Assembly (NCBI RefSeq): GCF_024623325.1
Contig: NZ_JANJZD010000017.1
Span: forward strand, 1-64,000
Direction of reading: 5' to 3'
From: Acetatifactor muris
Lineage (GTDB): Bacteria > Bacillota > Clostridia > Lachnospirales > Lachnospiraceae
Length of the DNA: 64,000 nt
The notes under the pieces were generated by a model. The model was given only the letters and a program-made list of their open reading frames with translations, did no database searches and was not told the origin of the DNA. Positions 1-7,837 of this stretch are shown piece after piece (the stretch's first letter is position 1; every line of letters begins with the position of its first letter). The translations under genes were made by a program, and so were the position numbers.

Positions 1-203
1 GAAGGGAGCCGTGGCGGCGAGCCAAAGACAGAGTAGCAGTCCCGCATGATGGAATCCGTCTGGGAAAGGTCGAGGTACCAGAACTGCACGATATAGTCCC
101 AGGTGCTTTTGGGAAGCACAAAGGGATCAGGGTAAAATTTAAGGAACTGGGATACGAAAGTATCCTGAAAGGCGGCATGACCGCCAGGGTTATAAGGTAA
201 CAT
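1..203 (-). CDS. Transposase, N-terminal part (runs off window)
   Basis: The reverse strand starts at an ATG (201-203) behind GGAGG (about 213-217) and stays open to the window edge. The protein begins MLPYNPGGHAAFQDTF and contains WDYIVQFWYLDLSQ. From memory this resembles N-termini of DDE-type transposases common in Lachnospiraceae; the exact IS family is not resolved and no catalytic residue is in view. It points away from the truncated kinase to its right, so the element or a recombination at its edge may have removed that gene's 5' end. Confidence 0.6.
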   Translation of the reverse strand, partial: MLPYNPGGHAAFQDTFVSQFLKFYPDPFVLPKSTWDYIVQFWYLDLSQTDSIMRDCYSVFGSPPRLP

Positions 204-220
204 CAAAAATCGCCTCCAAT

Positions 221-268
221 CAAAAAATGTACTTATTGATCAAGGGGCGCGAAGCGCCGCATTTTTTG
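221..268. repeat. Nested inverted repeat beside the transposase
   Basis: CAAAAAATG (221-229) is exactly repeated in inverse orientation as CATTTTTTG (260-268). Inside lies a second perfect dyad, GGCGC-GAA-GCGCC (245-257). The structure sits just upstream of the transposase start. It could be an IS end, an RNA hairpin controlling transposase translation, or a terminator. Which of these applies cannot be decided here. Confidence 0.55.
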
Positions 269-343
269 ACTGGTTTGTCAAGTGTTTTAGAGAAAAAAGT
301 GGGTGATTTTTGAAAAATAGGTTCTGAAAGCACCATGAAATAA

Positions 344-1069
344 GGGCTGAAGATTCCGAGAAGTTATCTTCGGGAAAAGGAGGAAAGGGAGAGGAGGCAG
401 CTTAGGAGCAAAAACGAACTGATTACCAATGTCTCCCATGATCTGCGCAGCCCCCTGACCTCTATCATCGGCTATGTGGAACTGCTAAAGGAGACGGGGC
501 CGGGGGACAGACAGAAGTTCGACGAATACATGGAGGTGGTGGAACGGCGTCTGGAGGGGCTGAACGTGCTGATAGACGAACTGTTCGAGTATACAAAGCT
601 GAACGCTGCAGACAAAGTCCCTGACATGGAGAGGAGGGACGTAATGGAGCTGCTGCGGCATATCTTATACGAGAACAAGATTCTTATGGAGGCAGAGGGG
701 CTGACCCTTTCCTGGGAACTGGAGGCGAGGGCCTACCCGGCCGATATCAACACCGGGCAGATGATTCGGGCATTCCAGAACCTCCTGGACAATGCCCGCA
801 GATACGCTGACCCCTCCGCCCCGGTAACCGTCACGGCGCAGGATAGGGGCCGCCTCCATATCTGCATCTCCAACCGGGTAGCGGATGCCCGCAGCCTGGA
901 GCCGGATCAGATGTTTGAGCGCTTTTACCGGGGAGACAAGGCCAGGAGCGATGCCAGAAGTTCCGGGCTGGGACTGGCCATTGTAAAGCGCATCCTGGAA
1001 CTCCACGGAGGGGAAGTGAACGCCTCTCTGGAGGGGGAGGAACTGTCGGTTCATTTGTTCCTTGGGTAG
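344..1069 (+). pseudogene. Sensor histidine kinase, 5'-truncated
   Basis: The frame is open from a TAA at 341-343 to the TAG at 1067-1069 and encodes a DHp/ATPase module. The H-box reads SHDLRSPLTSIIGY (His codon 437-439), the N-box FQNLLDNARRYA, and the G2-box SSGLGLAIVKRILELHGG. Upstream are the charged helix residues (YLREKEERER) that normally follow HAMP. No ATG precedes the H-box in frame; the first possible start, a GTG at 476, would remove the catalytic histidine. Transmembrane sensor, HAMP and any start are missing, so this is best called a remnant of a VanS/BaeS-like kinase. No response regulator gene is beside it. The divergent transposase fragment is about 140 bp upstream. Confidence 0.8.
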
Positions 1070-1123
1070 TTGCGGCACTGTATCACAGAAAAAACTTGGA
1101 ATCTGAGAAAGGAGAGATACAAA

Positions 1124-1537
1124 ATGACAAAGAGGTATGCAAATTTGGCGATTGTCTATGCAGCCGTGGCCATGGTGTGCGGTGTATTCTATAGGGAGTA
1201 CACGAAATTCAGCCAATTTAACGGCGTGACAAATCTGGCCGTGATGCACACCCATTATTTCCTGCTGGGGATGGTATTCTTTTTCCTGCTGATGCTGGCG
1301 GAGAAAGGGTTTGGGTTTTCCAACAGGAATACCGGAAAAATCCTGGTGATTTATCACATCGGACTGAATGTGACAGGGCTGGGGTTCCTGATGCGGGGGC
1401 TGAACCAGGTGTGGGGGACAGCGCTTAGCTCCGCCATGGACGCGTCCATCTCCGGAATCTCAGGAATCGGGCATATCCTGACCGGGGTCAGCCTTATCCT
1501 GGTGCTGCTGCAGATCAGGAAGCATGCGGCTGGGTAA
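1124..1537 (+). CDS. DUF2871 family membrane protein
   Basis: A 137-residue hydrophobic protein starts at ATG 1124 behind AAAGGAG (1108-1114). It has four predicted membrane helices, roughly residues 5-25, 40-62, 72-92 and 108-130. Family landmarks by memory are VFYREYTKF, HTHYFLLGM and ISGISGIGHIL. DUF2871 proteins have no established function. Histidines in HTHYF and YHIGLN lie in or next to membrane helices, as in heme- or metal-binding small membrane proteins, but that is only a suggestion. The longer frame starting near 1070 lacks a ribosome site and was rejected. It follows the truncated kinase by about 55 bp and may have been its co-transcribed partner. Confidence 0.8.
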   Translation: MTKRYANLAIVYAAVAMVCGVFYREYTKFSQFNGVTNLAVMHTHYFLLGMVFFFLLMLAEKGFGFSNRNTGKILVIYHIGLNVTGLGFLMRGLNQVWGTALSSAMDASISGISGIGHILTGVSLILVLLQIRKHAAG

Positions 1538-1719
1538 AAAGATTGCCGCTGCATCTTTAGGCCACAGGGCCTGCTCCCTCAAAGCGAATTGATACCAGTG
1601 TCTTTGACAGTACATTCATGATCCGATAAAGAAATAAAGCAGCTTTCGGTAGCATAAACGGGGCAGGAGAGCGGGAATGAATAATTTGAGTTCAAAGAAA
1701 ATGTAATGAGGCAGGAGGA

Positions 1720-2136
1720 ATGAAGATGTGGATGTGTCCGAAGTGCGGGCGTACTTTTAAGAGGCAGGAGCAGAGCCATTATTGTGGAAAAGCGCCGGAA
1801 ACGGTGGATGAATACATTGCGGCACAGCCGGAAGAGGTGCGGGAATATCTGAAGGAAATAAGGAAAGCGCTCTGTGCGGCGCTGCCGGAGGCGGAGGAAC
1901 GGATTTCATGGAGTATGCCGACTTTTTGGAAAGGGCATAATATCATTCAGTTCGCCGGGTTTAAGAAACATGTGGGCCTGTATCCGGGTCCGGAGGCTGT
2001 CAGAGAATTTTCCGAACGTCTGAAAGATTACAGGACCAGTAAGGGGACTATACAGCTCCCATACAGCAGGCCGGTTCCGGCGGAACTGGTCTCTGATATT
2101 GCCGGGTGGTGTTACAGGACGGGAAATCATCCGTAG
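1720..2136 (+). CDS. DUF1801 (YdhG-like) protein with zinc-ribbon head
   Basis: The 138-residue protein starts at ATG 1720 after GGAGGA; a second ATG lies two codons on. An N-terminal knuckle CPKCGRTF ... HYC (residues 6-22) is followed by a DUF1801 fold with ISWSMPTFWKGHNIIQFAGFKKHVGLYPGPEA and a C-terminal WCYRTGNH tail. DUF1801 proteins resemble B. subtilis YdhG, proposed as a frataxin-like iron chaperone; the role here is unproven. In related genomes (recollection) this gene precedes a DUF5655 gene, of which only a deleted remnant follows here. Confidence 0.8.
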   Translation: MKMWMCPKCGRTFKRQEQSHYCGKAPETVDEYIAAQPEEVREYLKEIRKALCAALPEAEERISWSMPTFWKGHNIIQFAGFKKHVGLYPGPEAVREFSERLKDYRTSKGTIQLPYSRPVPAELVSDIAGWCYRTGNHP

Positions 2137-2165
2137 GAGTAAGAAACATTTGGAGGATTCTGGAA

Positions 2166-2306
2166 ATGGAGCAGGATGTATTATACTTTTTTGATGGGAA
2201 GCCCTTTGTTTCTTTTCTGCCGGTGCGGAAAGGGAAGAAGCGGCCGGCTTTTCGGCCGGCAAACGCTGAAGGCGTCAGGCCGGCAGAGGCGATGCCGGGA
2301 ATATAG
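2166..2306 (+). pseudogene. DUF5655-like remnant with internal deletion
   Basis: An ATG at 2166 opens a 46-codon frame beginning [13 protein letters not shown], which looks like the start of DUF5655-type proteins. It then jumps to [14 protein letters not shown], which in intact relatives, as I remember them, lies some 45 residues further on (…FACVSFLPVRRAKDRP…). The frame then ends in unrelated sequence at 2306. This pattern fits an in-frame internal deletion plus loss of the C-terminus. An independent short gene is possible. Confidence 0.45.
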
Positions 2307-2328
2307 TCTGGAGGAGTATCAGTATCTT

Positions 2329-2679
2329 ATGGGAAATGAGAAAATATATCAGATGGATTTTTCAAAAGTTTATCATCTGCTTGTCAATAAGGCAGAGAAA
2401 AAGGGGCGGACAAGGCAGGAGGTTGACGAGGTGATCCGCTGGCTTACCGGATACAGTCAGCCGGAACTGGAAGAGATGCTGGAAAGGCCGGTGCCTTATG
2501 GGGATTTCTTCCGGGATGCCCCGGAGCTGAATGAAAAAAGGAGGATGATCAAAGGTGTGGTCTGCGGTGTCAGGGTAGAAGATATTGAAGAGCCTCTGAT
2601 GCAGGAGATACGCTATCTGGATAAACTGATCGACGAGCTTGCCAGGGGGAAGGCCATGGACAAAATACTGCGTAAATAA
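2329..2679 (+). CDS. DUF2200 family protein
   Basis: The 116-residue product from ATG 2329 (GAGGAG at 2311-2316) reads [27 protein letters not shown] and ends [23 protein letters not shown]. This matches the usual length and both ends of DUF2200 proteins, whose function is unknown. An upstream in-frame ATG at 2176 would add about 50 arginine-rich residues coming from the decayed neighbouring gene, so the shorter start is preferred. The [21 protein letters not shown] helix pair is the most conserved-looking stretch. Spacing suggests co-transcription with the DUF1801 gene. Confidence 0.85.
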   Translation: MGNEKIYQMDFSKVYHLLVNKAEKKGRTRQEVDEVIRWLTGYSQPELEEMLERPVPYGDFFRDAPELNEKRRMIKGVVCGVRVEDIEEPLMQEIRYLDKLIDELARGKAMDKILRK

Positions 2680-2690
2680 TGAGGCGGCGC

Positions 2691-2719
2691 TTGACAATTT
2701 ATCTATTGTCCTGTAGAAT
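2691..2719 (+). promoter_or_regulatory. Sigma-A promoter for the DUF4180 gene
   Basis: TTGACA (2691-2696), a 17-bp spacer and TAGAAT (2714-2719) lie 50 bp upstream of the DUF4180 start. The -35 box is perfect and the -10 box has one mismatch. Confidence 0.75.
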
Positions 2720-2768
2720 CTACCCTTAACTGGAATTTGTACTGCAGGTTTGAGGTAAGGAGGACATT

Positions 2769-3137
2769 ATGAATATTGAACATTTAAAGGATAACGGGAT
2801 TGATATTGCAGTCATTTCCGGTGATGAGATGGTGATTGTTGATACACAGTCGGCTCTGGATCTGGCGATGACTGTGAAATATGAGACAGGTGCGGAAAGG
2901 ATTGTCATTGATAAAGATGCGGTATGTGAGGAGTTTTTCATCCTTAGTACAGGTATGGCGGGCGAGATTCTCCAGAAGTTTGTGAATTATCATGTGAAAG
3001 TAGCTGTTTATGGTGAGTATTCGCATTATACCAGTAAGCCGCTGAAAGATTTTATCTATGAGTCGAACCAGGGGAAAGACTTTTTCTTTGTGGCAACGAA
3101 GGAAGAGGCAGTGCAGAAGTTGACAGAGACACAATAA
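2769..3137 (+). CDS. DUF4180 family protein
   Basis: A 122-residue soluble protein starts at ATG 2769 after GTAAGGAGG. The pattern IAVISGDEMVIVDTQSALDLAMTVKYETGAERIVIDKDAVCEEFFILSTG followed by GEILQKFVNYHVKVAVYGEY is how I recognise DUF4180. The fold resembles STAS-like alpha/beta proteins, and the function is unknown. Members often sit next to transcription regulators, but none is adjacent here. It has its own strong promoter and ends before an AT-rich gap, so it is probably monocistronic. Confidence 0.85.
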   Translation: MNIEHLKDNGIDIAVISGDEMVIVDTQSALDLAMTVKYETGAERIVIDKDAVCEEFFILSTGMAGEILQKFVNYHVKVAVYGEYSHYTSKPLKDFIYESNQGKDFFFVATKEEAVQKLTETQ

Positions 3138-3461
3138 CAGGCGTGTACAGATTCCAGTTTTTCTGTAGATTGATTCTGCATGTTATTTTACCAAACATAA
3201 ATTCAATTAAAGTTTTTTATCACCATTGCGGAATAGTTTTCGTACTGTTTTTCTTTAAAAATCTTTGTATCTTTATATATAATTTCCACTTTATACCTTC
3301 ACAAATAATATTTTTGGGGTTCTGTCCCTTTGTAAGATTACCGGCTCTGAAATCTGATTGATATGGCGGCCTTTTTCTGCTATGATTGGTAGTGGGAAGA
3401 GGCCGCCGAAGAGCCAGTGAACTGAGACCCGGTGGCTATAGGAGCGATACAGGAGAAAAAT
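3138..3461. other. AT-rich intergenic region
   Basis: This 324-bp gap is visibly more AT-rich than its surroundings (about 3180-3310). A 72-codon frame at 3143-3361 has no ribosome site and no recognisable composition. A GTAA-GA-TTAC dyad occurs at 3332-3341, but it lacks the spacing seen at the four island promoters. AAGGAG-like and AGGAG sites at the end belong to the next gene. Nothing else is supported. Confidence 0.6.
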
Positions 3462-3719
3462 ATGGCGGAATTAACATCTATGATGAATATTGGCAAGGCG
3501 ATGGCAAAGAAGCTGGATTCTGTTGGGATTGGTTCGGCGGAAGAGCTGGTCCGTTCAGGTGCGGAACAGGCTTTCCTGAAATTGAAGGAAAGGTATCCGA
3601 ATGTCTGTCTGGTGCATTTGTATGCATTGGAGGGAGCGGTCTGCAATGTGGAGTTCAACAGCCTTCCGGAGAGCCGGAAAAAGGAGCTGAAAGAGTTCAG
3701 CGATTTTTTGAAGCGATGA
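3462..3719 (+). CDS. TfoX/Sxy C-terminal domain protein
   Basis: The 85-residue product starts at ATG 3462 behind AGGAG (3449-3453). MNIGKAMAKKLDSVGIGSAEEL is a helix-hairpin-helix-like segment, and the remainder (AFLKLKERYPNVCLVHLYALEGAV) is typical of stand-alone TfoX C-terminal domain proteins. In gamma-proteobacteria the full-length protein controls competence; stand-alone C-domains in Firmicutes have no assigned role. The longer start at 3432 lacks a ribosome site. Codons after the stop, to about 3840, read as a short frame of unclear origin. Confidence 0.85.
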   Translation: MAELTSMMNIGKAMAKKLDSVGIGSAEELVRSGAEQAFLKLKERYPNVCLVHLYALEGAVCNVEFNSLPESRKKELKEFSDFLKR

Positions 3720-3874
3720 CGGCGGAGTGTTCGAAGGAGTTTTTTGGAATTTACCGATTGTGAAGCTGATGGAAGAGAAACGGATGAAGGATTTTCACAG
3801 GATAGTTCTGGATACGGAATACCAGAAAGGATTGCTGTGAGAAGAACAGTGAGCGTGTGGCAGGAGGGACGGAT

Positions 3875-4477
3875 ATGAAACGGTGTGCATGGTGTCTCTG
3901 TAATGAAAAGATGATAAAATACCATGATGAGGAATGGGGGATCCCTCTGCATGATGACAGGAAACAGTTTGAATTTCTGATGATGGAAGCCATGCAGTGT
4001 GGCCTGAACTGGAATATGATGATACAGAAGAGGGAGATATTCCGGGAATGTTTTGACGGGTTTGATTTCCAGAAGGTGGCAGATTATACGGAAACGGACA
4101 TCCGGAGGATTATGGAGACAGAAGGGATGATAAGGTCACGGAGGAAGATAGAGGCGGTTATCCATAATGCAGGATGCTTTTTGAAGGTCCGGGAAGCGTT
4201 TGGTACGTTCAGTGATTATTTATGGGGATTTTCAAAAGGAAAGATGATCCTGTATATGGGGCATCAGAAGGGCGGGATTCCGGCGAGGAATGGGCTTTCC
4301 GATGCGGTGAGCAGGGATTTGAAGAAAAGAGGATTCAAATACCTCGGTTCCGTCACGGTATATTCCCATCTGCAGGCCTGCGGGATTGTCAATGATCATG
4401 TGGACGAGTGTTTTCGGTATCAGGAGGTTATGGCGGGGAGCCAGACAGTTCGTAAGCGGAGAGATAACGAAGGCTGA
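3875..4477 (+). CDS. tag: DNA-3-methyladenine glycosylase I
   Basis: The enzyme removes 3-methyladenine from alkylated DNA, starting base excision repair in the cytoplasm. The 200-residue protein begins MKRCAWC, then YHDEEWGIPLHDD, a GLNWNMMIQKRE active-site stretch and KKRGFKYLGSVTVYSHLQACGIVNDH near the C-terminus. All of these are Tag hallmarks, including the Cys/His residues that bind zinc in the E. coli enzyme. ATG 3875 follows AGGAGGG closely; the GTG at 3857 lies in front of that site and was rejected. The tail beyond YQEVMAGSQ is strain-specific looking. No alkylation-response neighbour is present. Confidence 0.93.
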   Translation: MKRCAWCLCNEKMIKYHDEEWGIPLHDDRKQFEFLMMEAMQCGLNWNMMIQKREIFRECFDGFDFQKVADYTETDIRRIMETEGMIRSRRKIEAVIHNAGCFLKVREAFGTFSDYLWGFSKGKMILYMGHQKGGIPARNGLSDAVSRDLKKRGFKYLGSVTVYSHLQACGIVNDHVDECFRYQEVMAGSQTVRKRRDNEG

Positions 4478-4611
4478 GATGACAGTATTCTCTTTTCATT
4501 TGAAACATATCGAATTTGCATGACAGGATTTAGCCGGATTTCATGGAGCTGAGGACTGGTCCTGTTGGAAACGGTTGGCGCTTCCGGCGGGAGAAAGAAG
4601 GAGGAATGACG

Positions 4612-5580
4612 ATGTTTGAAGGATTTGATTTTACGGACTTTTGGGAGGATTGCGAGTATGCGCGGGAGAAGTATGTCAGTGACCCTCCCTCTGACGAACT
4701 GATTGCAAGTGTGGAGCAGGAACTGGGTTACAAACTGCCTGCCTCCTACATTTGGCTGATGAAGCGGCACAATGGCGGTATCCCGGTAAACACCTGTTTT
4801 CCCACAGATGTGCCCACCAGTTGGGCGGAGGATCATGTGGCCATCACAGGCATCTTTGGCATTGGCCGGGAGAAGCTTTACTCCCTGTGCGGGGGACTGG
4901 GCAGTCGATTTATGATCGACGAGTGGGAATACCCGGATATCGGCGTGGCTGTCTGTAACTGTCCCAGTGCCGGACATGATATGATTTTTCTGGATTACCG
5001 GGAGTGCGGGCCCCAGGGAGAGCCAAAGGTTGTGCATATTGACCAGGAGTATGATTACGAGATTACGCCTCTGGCAGACAGCTTTGAGGACTTCATCCGG
5101 GGACTGGTGAATGAGGAAGTCTATGAGCCGGACCCGGATGAGGAGAAAGCCGAAAATCTGGACCTGGTGCGCACCGCGCCGTTCTCCTCTCTTCTGGCGG
5201 AGCTTTGTCGAAAGAGCGGCGCCCCGGAAGCCGCGGAGCGGTGGATTCGGGACATTGCAGAGCAAATCGTGGAGGACAAAGGATTTTTTGCGCTCCACGG
5301 GGATAAGGAATCCTGGCTGCTCTATGATATCCAGTTCTGGCTCTATACAAATGCTTTTCCGGGCGTGACGGAGCAGCAGTATCTGGAGATATATCCCCAG
5401 ATGATGGTGGCTGCAGATGGGTTTTCCACCGGGGGCTATGCGCCTGGCTTTGTGGAAGACTGGCTGAAAAGCAGGAAGAAGACAGGGGAGATTCAGAAGA
5501 AAAACGGCGGGCTGTTTCTGTCAGAGTCCGCAAAGGCAGAACTGGAGGGACAGCTTCACCAGGTTTGCCGCAAGGGATGA
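4612..5580 (+). CDS. SMI1/KNR4 (SUKH) family protein
   Basis: The 322-residue protein has an N-terminal SUKH domain of about 190 residues: PSDELIASVEQELGYKLPASYIWLMKRHNGG, a central GIGREKLYSL segment, and DMIFLDYRECGPQGEPKVVHIDQE ... SFEDFIRGL. A helical C-terminal part (residues 190-322) is not recognised. SUKH proteins are widespread immunity proteins of polymorphic toxins, but also occur as general binding modules. No toxin gene is adjacent. AAGGAGG ends at 4604, which favours the ATG at 4612 over that at 4606. The gene precedes the DUF2185-DUF4241 fusion by 70 bp and probably shares its transcript. Confidence 0.82.
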   Translation: MFEGFDFTDFWEDCEYAREKYVSDPPSDELIASVEQELGYKLPASYIWLMKRHNGGIPVNTCFPTDVPTSWAEDHVAITGIFGIGREKLYSLCGGLGSRFMIDEWEYPDIGVAVCNCPSAGHDMIFLDYRECGPQGEPKVVHIDQEYDYEITPLADSFEDFIRGLVNEEVYEPDPDEEKAENLDLVRTAPFSSLLAELCRKSGAPEAAERWIRDIAEQIVEDKGFFALHGDKESWLLYDIQFWLYTNAFPGVTEQQYLEIYPQMMVAADGFSTGGYAPGFVEDWLKSRKKTGEIQKKNGGLFLSESAKAELEGQLHQVCRKG

Positions 5581-5650
5581 GGCGGCACGGGAGCGGTTGA
5601 AAAGCCTGCCTGGATTTTCGGAAAAAGGAAGATAAGAAGGAGGAAAGAGT

Positions 5651-6820
5651 ATGGGATTATTCGGCAAGAAGAAAGAGGATAAAAAGGCGCAAAGCAAGGC
5701 AGAGCAGAGTGCGGAAAAGCAGGCGGCAGAGACCCTGTCACAGGAAAAACAGGAGCAGACGGAGCAAAAGGAGCGGCAGGAAACCAAAGTATACATCCAG
5801 GGAGCCGGGGGAACCATTGTCACCAAATCCATCCTGAACGGTACCTCAAAGCTGAAATGGCTGTTTCGGCAGGACAGCGGGCATGGCAACGGTTGGGTAG
5901 CCTTTGGGGACAGGGACAGCCAGGAATACGTAAATGACGCTCAGAACATGGAGATTGTGGATTTCAATACTTTGGCCAATATCGAGCCGACAGTGGTAAA
6001 TGTGTTCTACATGCCCATGGGCAGCGATCTGGAATTTCGCTGTGATAAAACGGGAAAATACTTTGTGGATACCAGAACCGGAAAGGAAATCAGGGAACCT
6101 GTGAAGCATCCGGCCCAGATTGCCTTTGAGAAGAACCTGAAATTTCTGAACCAGGAGAACTATCCGGCGGAATTTTTTGAAATGCTTTTCACGGAAAGTC
6201 CTAAAATCAGGGTGGTTCGGGCAGGAGAAGCGGACTTTCCTACCGGGGAGGTGGTATTGGCGGACCCTCTGGCCTATCTGGGCAGTCAGTATGAAACGGT
6301 TCTGGATAAGAGGATCCCGGCGGGAAGTTATCCGGTGGAGCTGTCGGTGTGTCTCTCACGGATTGCAGGTCTCCGGTTTGCCGCCGCAAGGCTTTCCGTC
6401 AGCGATAACCAGGTTGCCCGCTATGAGATTGCCATGCCTAAGGGAAAGAAGAGAGAGGAACTGGGGATGCCGGGCACATTTACCTTTTTCGGCGTGGATA
6501 CGGGGCTTGCCTGCTTTGCGGACGGGAAGGTTTCCGGGGAGAGTCGGCAGTTTTTTGAAAAATGGGAGAAAGAGAATCCGGGAAAAAATAAGTATACGGA
6601 CTATTTTGCCGCCCTTTTTCAGGAGAGTCTGGAAGCGGCTCCTCAGTTTCAGAACAGTGGTACCAGTTTCTTAGAGTGGAAGCTGCCTGGAAGCGGCTTA
6701 AGGACGGTCTTGTTTTCCAGTGGAATGGGAGACGGCATTTTCAGCGGTTACTGGGGGCTGGACGCAGAGGGGAAGGCTGCCTGTCTGGTGGTGATTTTTA
6801 TGAATCCGGAGTATTTTTGA
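5651..6820 (+). CDS. DUF2185-DUF4241 two-domain protein
   Basis: This 389-residue protein starts at ATG 5651 (AAGGAGG upstream). Residues 1-45 are a Lys/Glu/Gln-rich low-complexity head. Residues 50-130 fit DUF2185 (GTIVTKSIL, GWVAFGDRDSQEYVNDAQN, NTLANIEPTVVNVFYMPMGSDLEF). Residues 155-389 fit DUF4241 (RIPAGSYPVELSV, YEIAMPKG, FFGVDTGLACFAD, SSGMGDGIFSGYWGLDAEG). Both families recur among immunity-type proteins; a direct DUF2185-DUF4241 fusion is the noteworthy part. It follows the SUKH gene, giving a two-gene immunity-like cassette without a visible toxin. Function is inferred from context only. Confidence 0.8.
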   Translation: MGLFGKKKEDKKAQSKAEQSAEKQAAETLSQEKQEQTEQKERQETKVYIQGAGGTIVTKSILNGTSKLKWLFRQDSGHGNGWVAFGDRDSQEYVNDAQNMEIVDFNTLANIEPTVVNVFYMPMGSDLEFRCDKTGKYFVDTRTGKEIREPVKHPAQIAFEKNLKFLNQENYPAEFFEMLFTESPKIRVVRAGEADFPTGEVVLADPLAYLGSQYETVLDKRIPAGSYPVELSVCLSRIAGLRFAAARLSVSDNQVARYEIAMPKGKKREELGMPGTFTFFGVDTGLACFADGKVSGESRQFFEKWEKENPGKNKYTDYFAALFQESLEAAPQFQNSGTSFLEWKLPGSGLRTVLFSSGMGDGIFSGYWGLDAEGKAACLVVIFMNPEYF

Positions 6821-6839
6821 TAAGGCTTGTATGTTCCCT

Positions 6840-7655
6840 TTACAATACAGGTATCTCAATCTGGACAAGGGCATCCTCCATTCTGTCAATCACATTTTCA
6901 TTGAGAATGATTTCATAAGAAAAGCCTGACAGCGTAAATTGGTTTTTTGCGGCATAATCAAATAGTTTCCGGTAGCACAGCACGGCGTTTTCAGGGGAGT
7001 CTCTGTAAAAAGCCTGTAGATATTTCCCGGCGGGCTGTATGTGCAGTCCGTCTTTCTTTATGGGAAAGGGTATCTCGATAAACATTTTTGCATAATCATC
7101 AAACTTCCCGTTATACAGACTTTCCACGGAAATCATGGTCCCATAAGAGGCATCGTGGAGGCGGCGCAGCTGATATTTCTGCGTTTCGCTGGTAATCAGC
7201 TCCACCAGTTTGTCAAAGGAGGTGTCCGGGGTTACGTCCACAGTGACGAAACTGTGGGCCTCTTTTTCGACAATATTGATTGCTGATAGGTCTATAGTCA
7301 GAAGAGTCAGCATATTCTGCCGGTGATACATCAGGGTTTTTCGAACCGCTTTCAAATGGGCCAGATTCCGGTCCAAATCTTTGATTTTTTCCTGTAAAAG
7401 CTGTTCCATGCTTGCCGCGGAACGGTTTTTCATAAATGCCTGGATTTCGTCAATGGGCACATCCAGTTCCCGCAGCAGCAGAATGGTTTCCAGGATGGAG
7501 CTTTGATGGTAGCTGTAATACCGGTATCCGTTTTCGGGATGGATGAACGCCGGATGAAACAGGCCGATTTCATCGTACCACATCAGCGTTTTCTTATTGA
7601 TGCCGTGCAGGGACGCAAATTGTCCGATGGTGAGCAGTTTGCTTTTTTTCTCCAT
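6840..7655 (-). CDS. MerR-family transcription regulator
   Basis: The 271-residue regulator has an N-terminal MerR winged helix (LTIGQFASLHGINKKTLMWYDEIGLFHPAFIHPENGYRYY), a coiled-coil dimer helix around residues 75-120, and a C-terminal GyrI/BmrR-like effector domain that would bind organic cations or drugs. The start is ATG at 7653-7655 behind GAGAGG; the longer frame reaches the divergent promoter and lacks a ribosome site. It is divergent from the MATE pump, and a palindrome lies in that pump's promoter. It is therefore inferred to be the pump's drug-responsive activator. Confidence 0.88.
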   Translation of the reverse strand: MEKKSKLLTIGQFASLHGINKKTLMWYDEIGLFHPAFIHPENGYRYYSYHQSSILETILLLRELDVPIDEIQAFMKNRSAASMEQLLQEKIKDLDRNLAHLKAVRKTLMYHRQNMLTLLTIDLSAINIVEKEAHSFVTVDVTPDTSFDKLVELITSETQKYQLRRLHDASYGTMISVESLYNGKFDDYAKMFIEIPFPIKKDGLHIQPAGKYLQAFYRDSPENAVLCYRKLFDYAAKNQFTLSGFSYEIILNENVIDRMEDALVQIEIPVL

Positions 7656-7763
7656 TTTTATACCTCTCTGAACCTTGGGCACGCATACCAATCCATATTT
7701 GTATTTTGATTGCAAACCGTAGGTTTGTCGTTGAAAGTTTTCTTTTAATCTTCAAATTTCCTC

Positions 7764-7794
7764 TTGACCGTACAGTTACTGTATGGATTATGAT
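7764..7794 (+). promoter_or_regulatory. MerR-type promoter and operator of the MATE gene
   Basis: TTGACC (7764-7769) and TATGAT (7789-7794) are separated by 19 bp, the over-long spacing that MerR proteins correct by twisting DNA. The spacer is filled by the near-perfect dyad CCGTACAGTTACTGTATGG (7768-7786). Position and architecture match known MerR operators. The MerR gene itself is transcribed leftwards from the same gap. Confidence 0.85.
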
Positions 7795-7837
7795 AAGGCA
7801 TATACAGGAAAAAAACAAGAGGATAAGGAGAAAAATT

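Noticed and set aside
3332..3341. GTAA-GA-TTAC dyad upstream of the TfoX-C gene as a fifth regulon member
   Set aside because: The spacer is 2 instead of 3 bp and the nearest good -10 (TATGAT at 3381) is 39 bp away, against 21-22 bp at the four others.
3743..3841. Short frame ending VKLMEEKRMKDFHRIVLDTEYQKGLL between TfoX-C and tag
   Set aside because: No ribosome site or start of its own and no family recognised; could be a gene remnant but cannot be supported.
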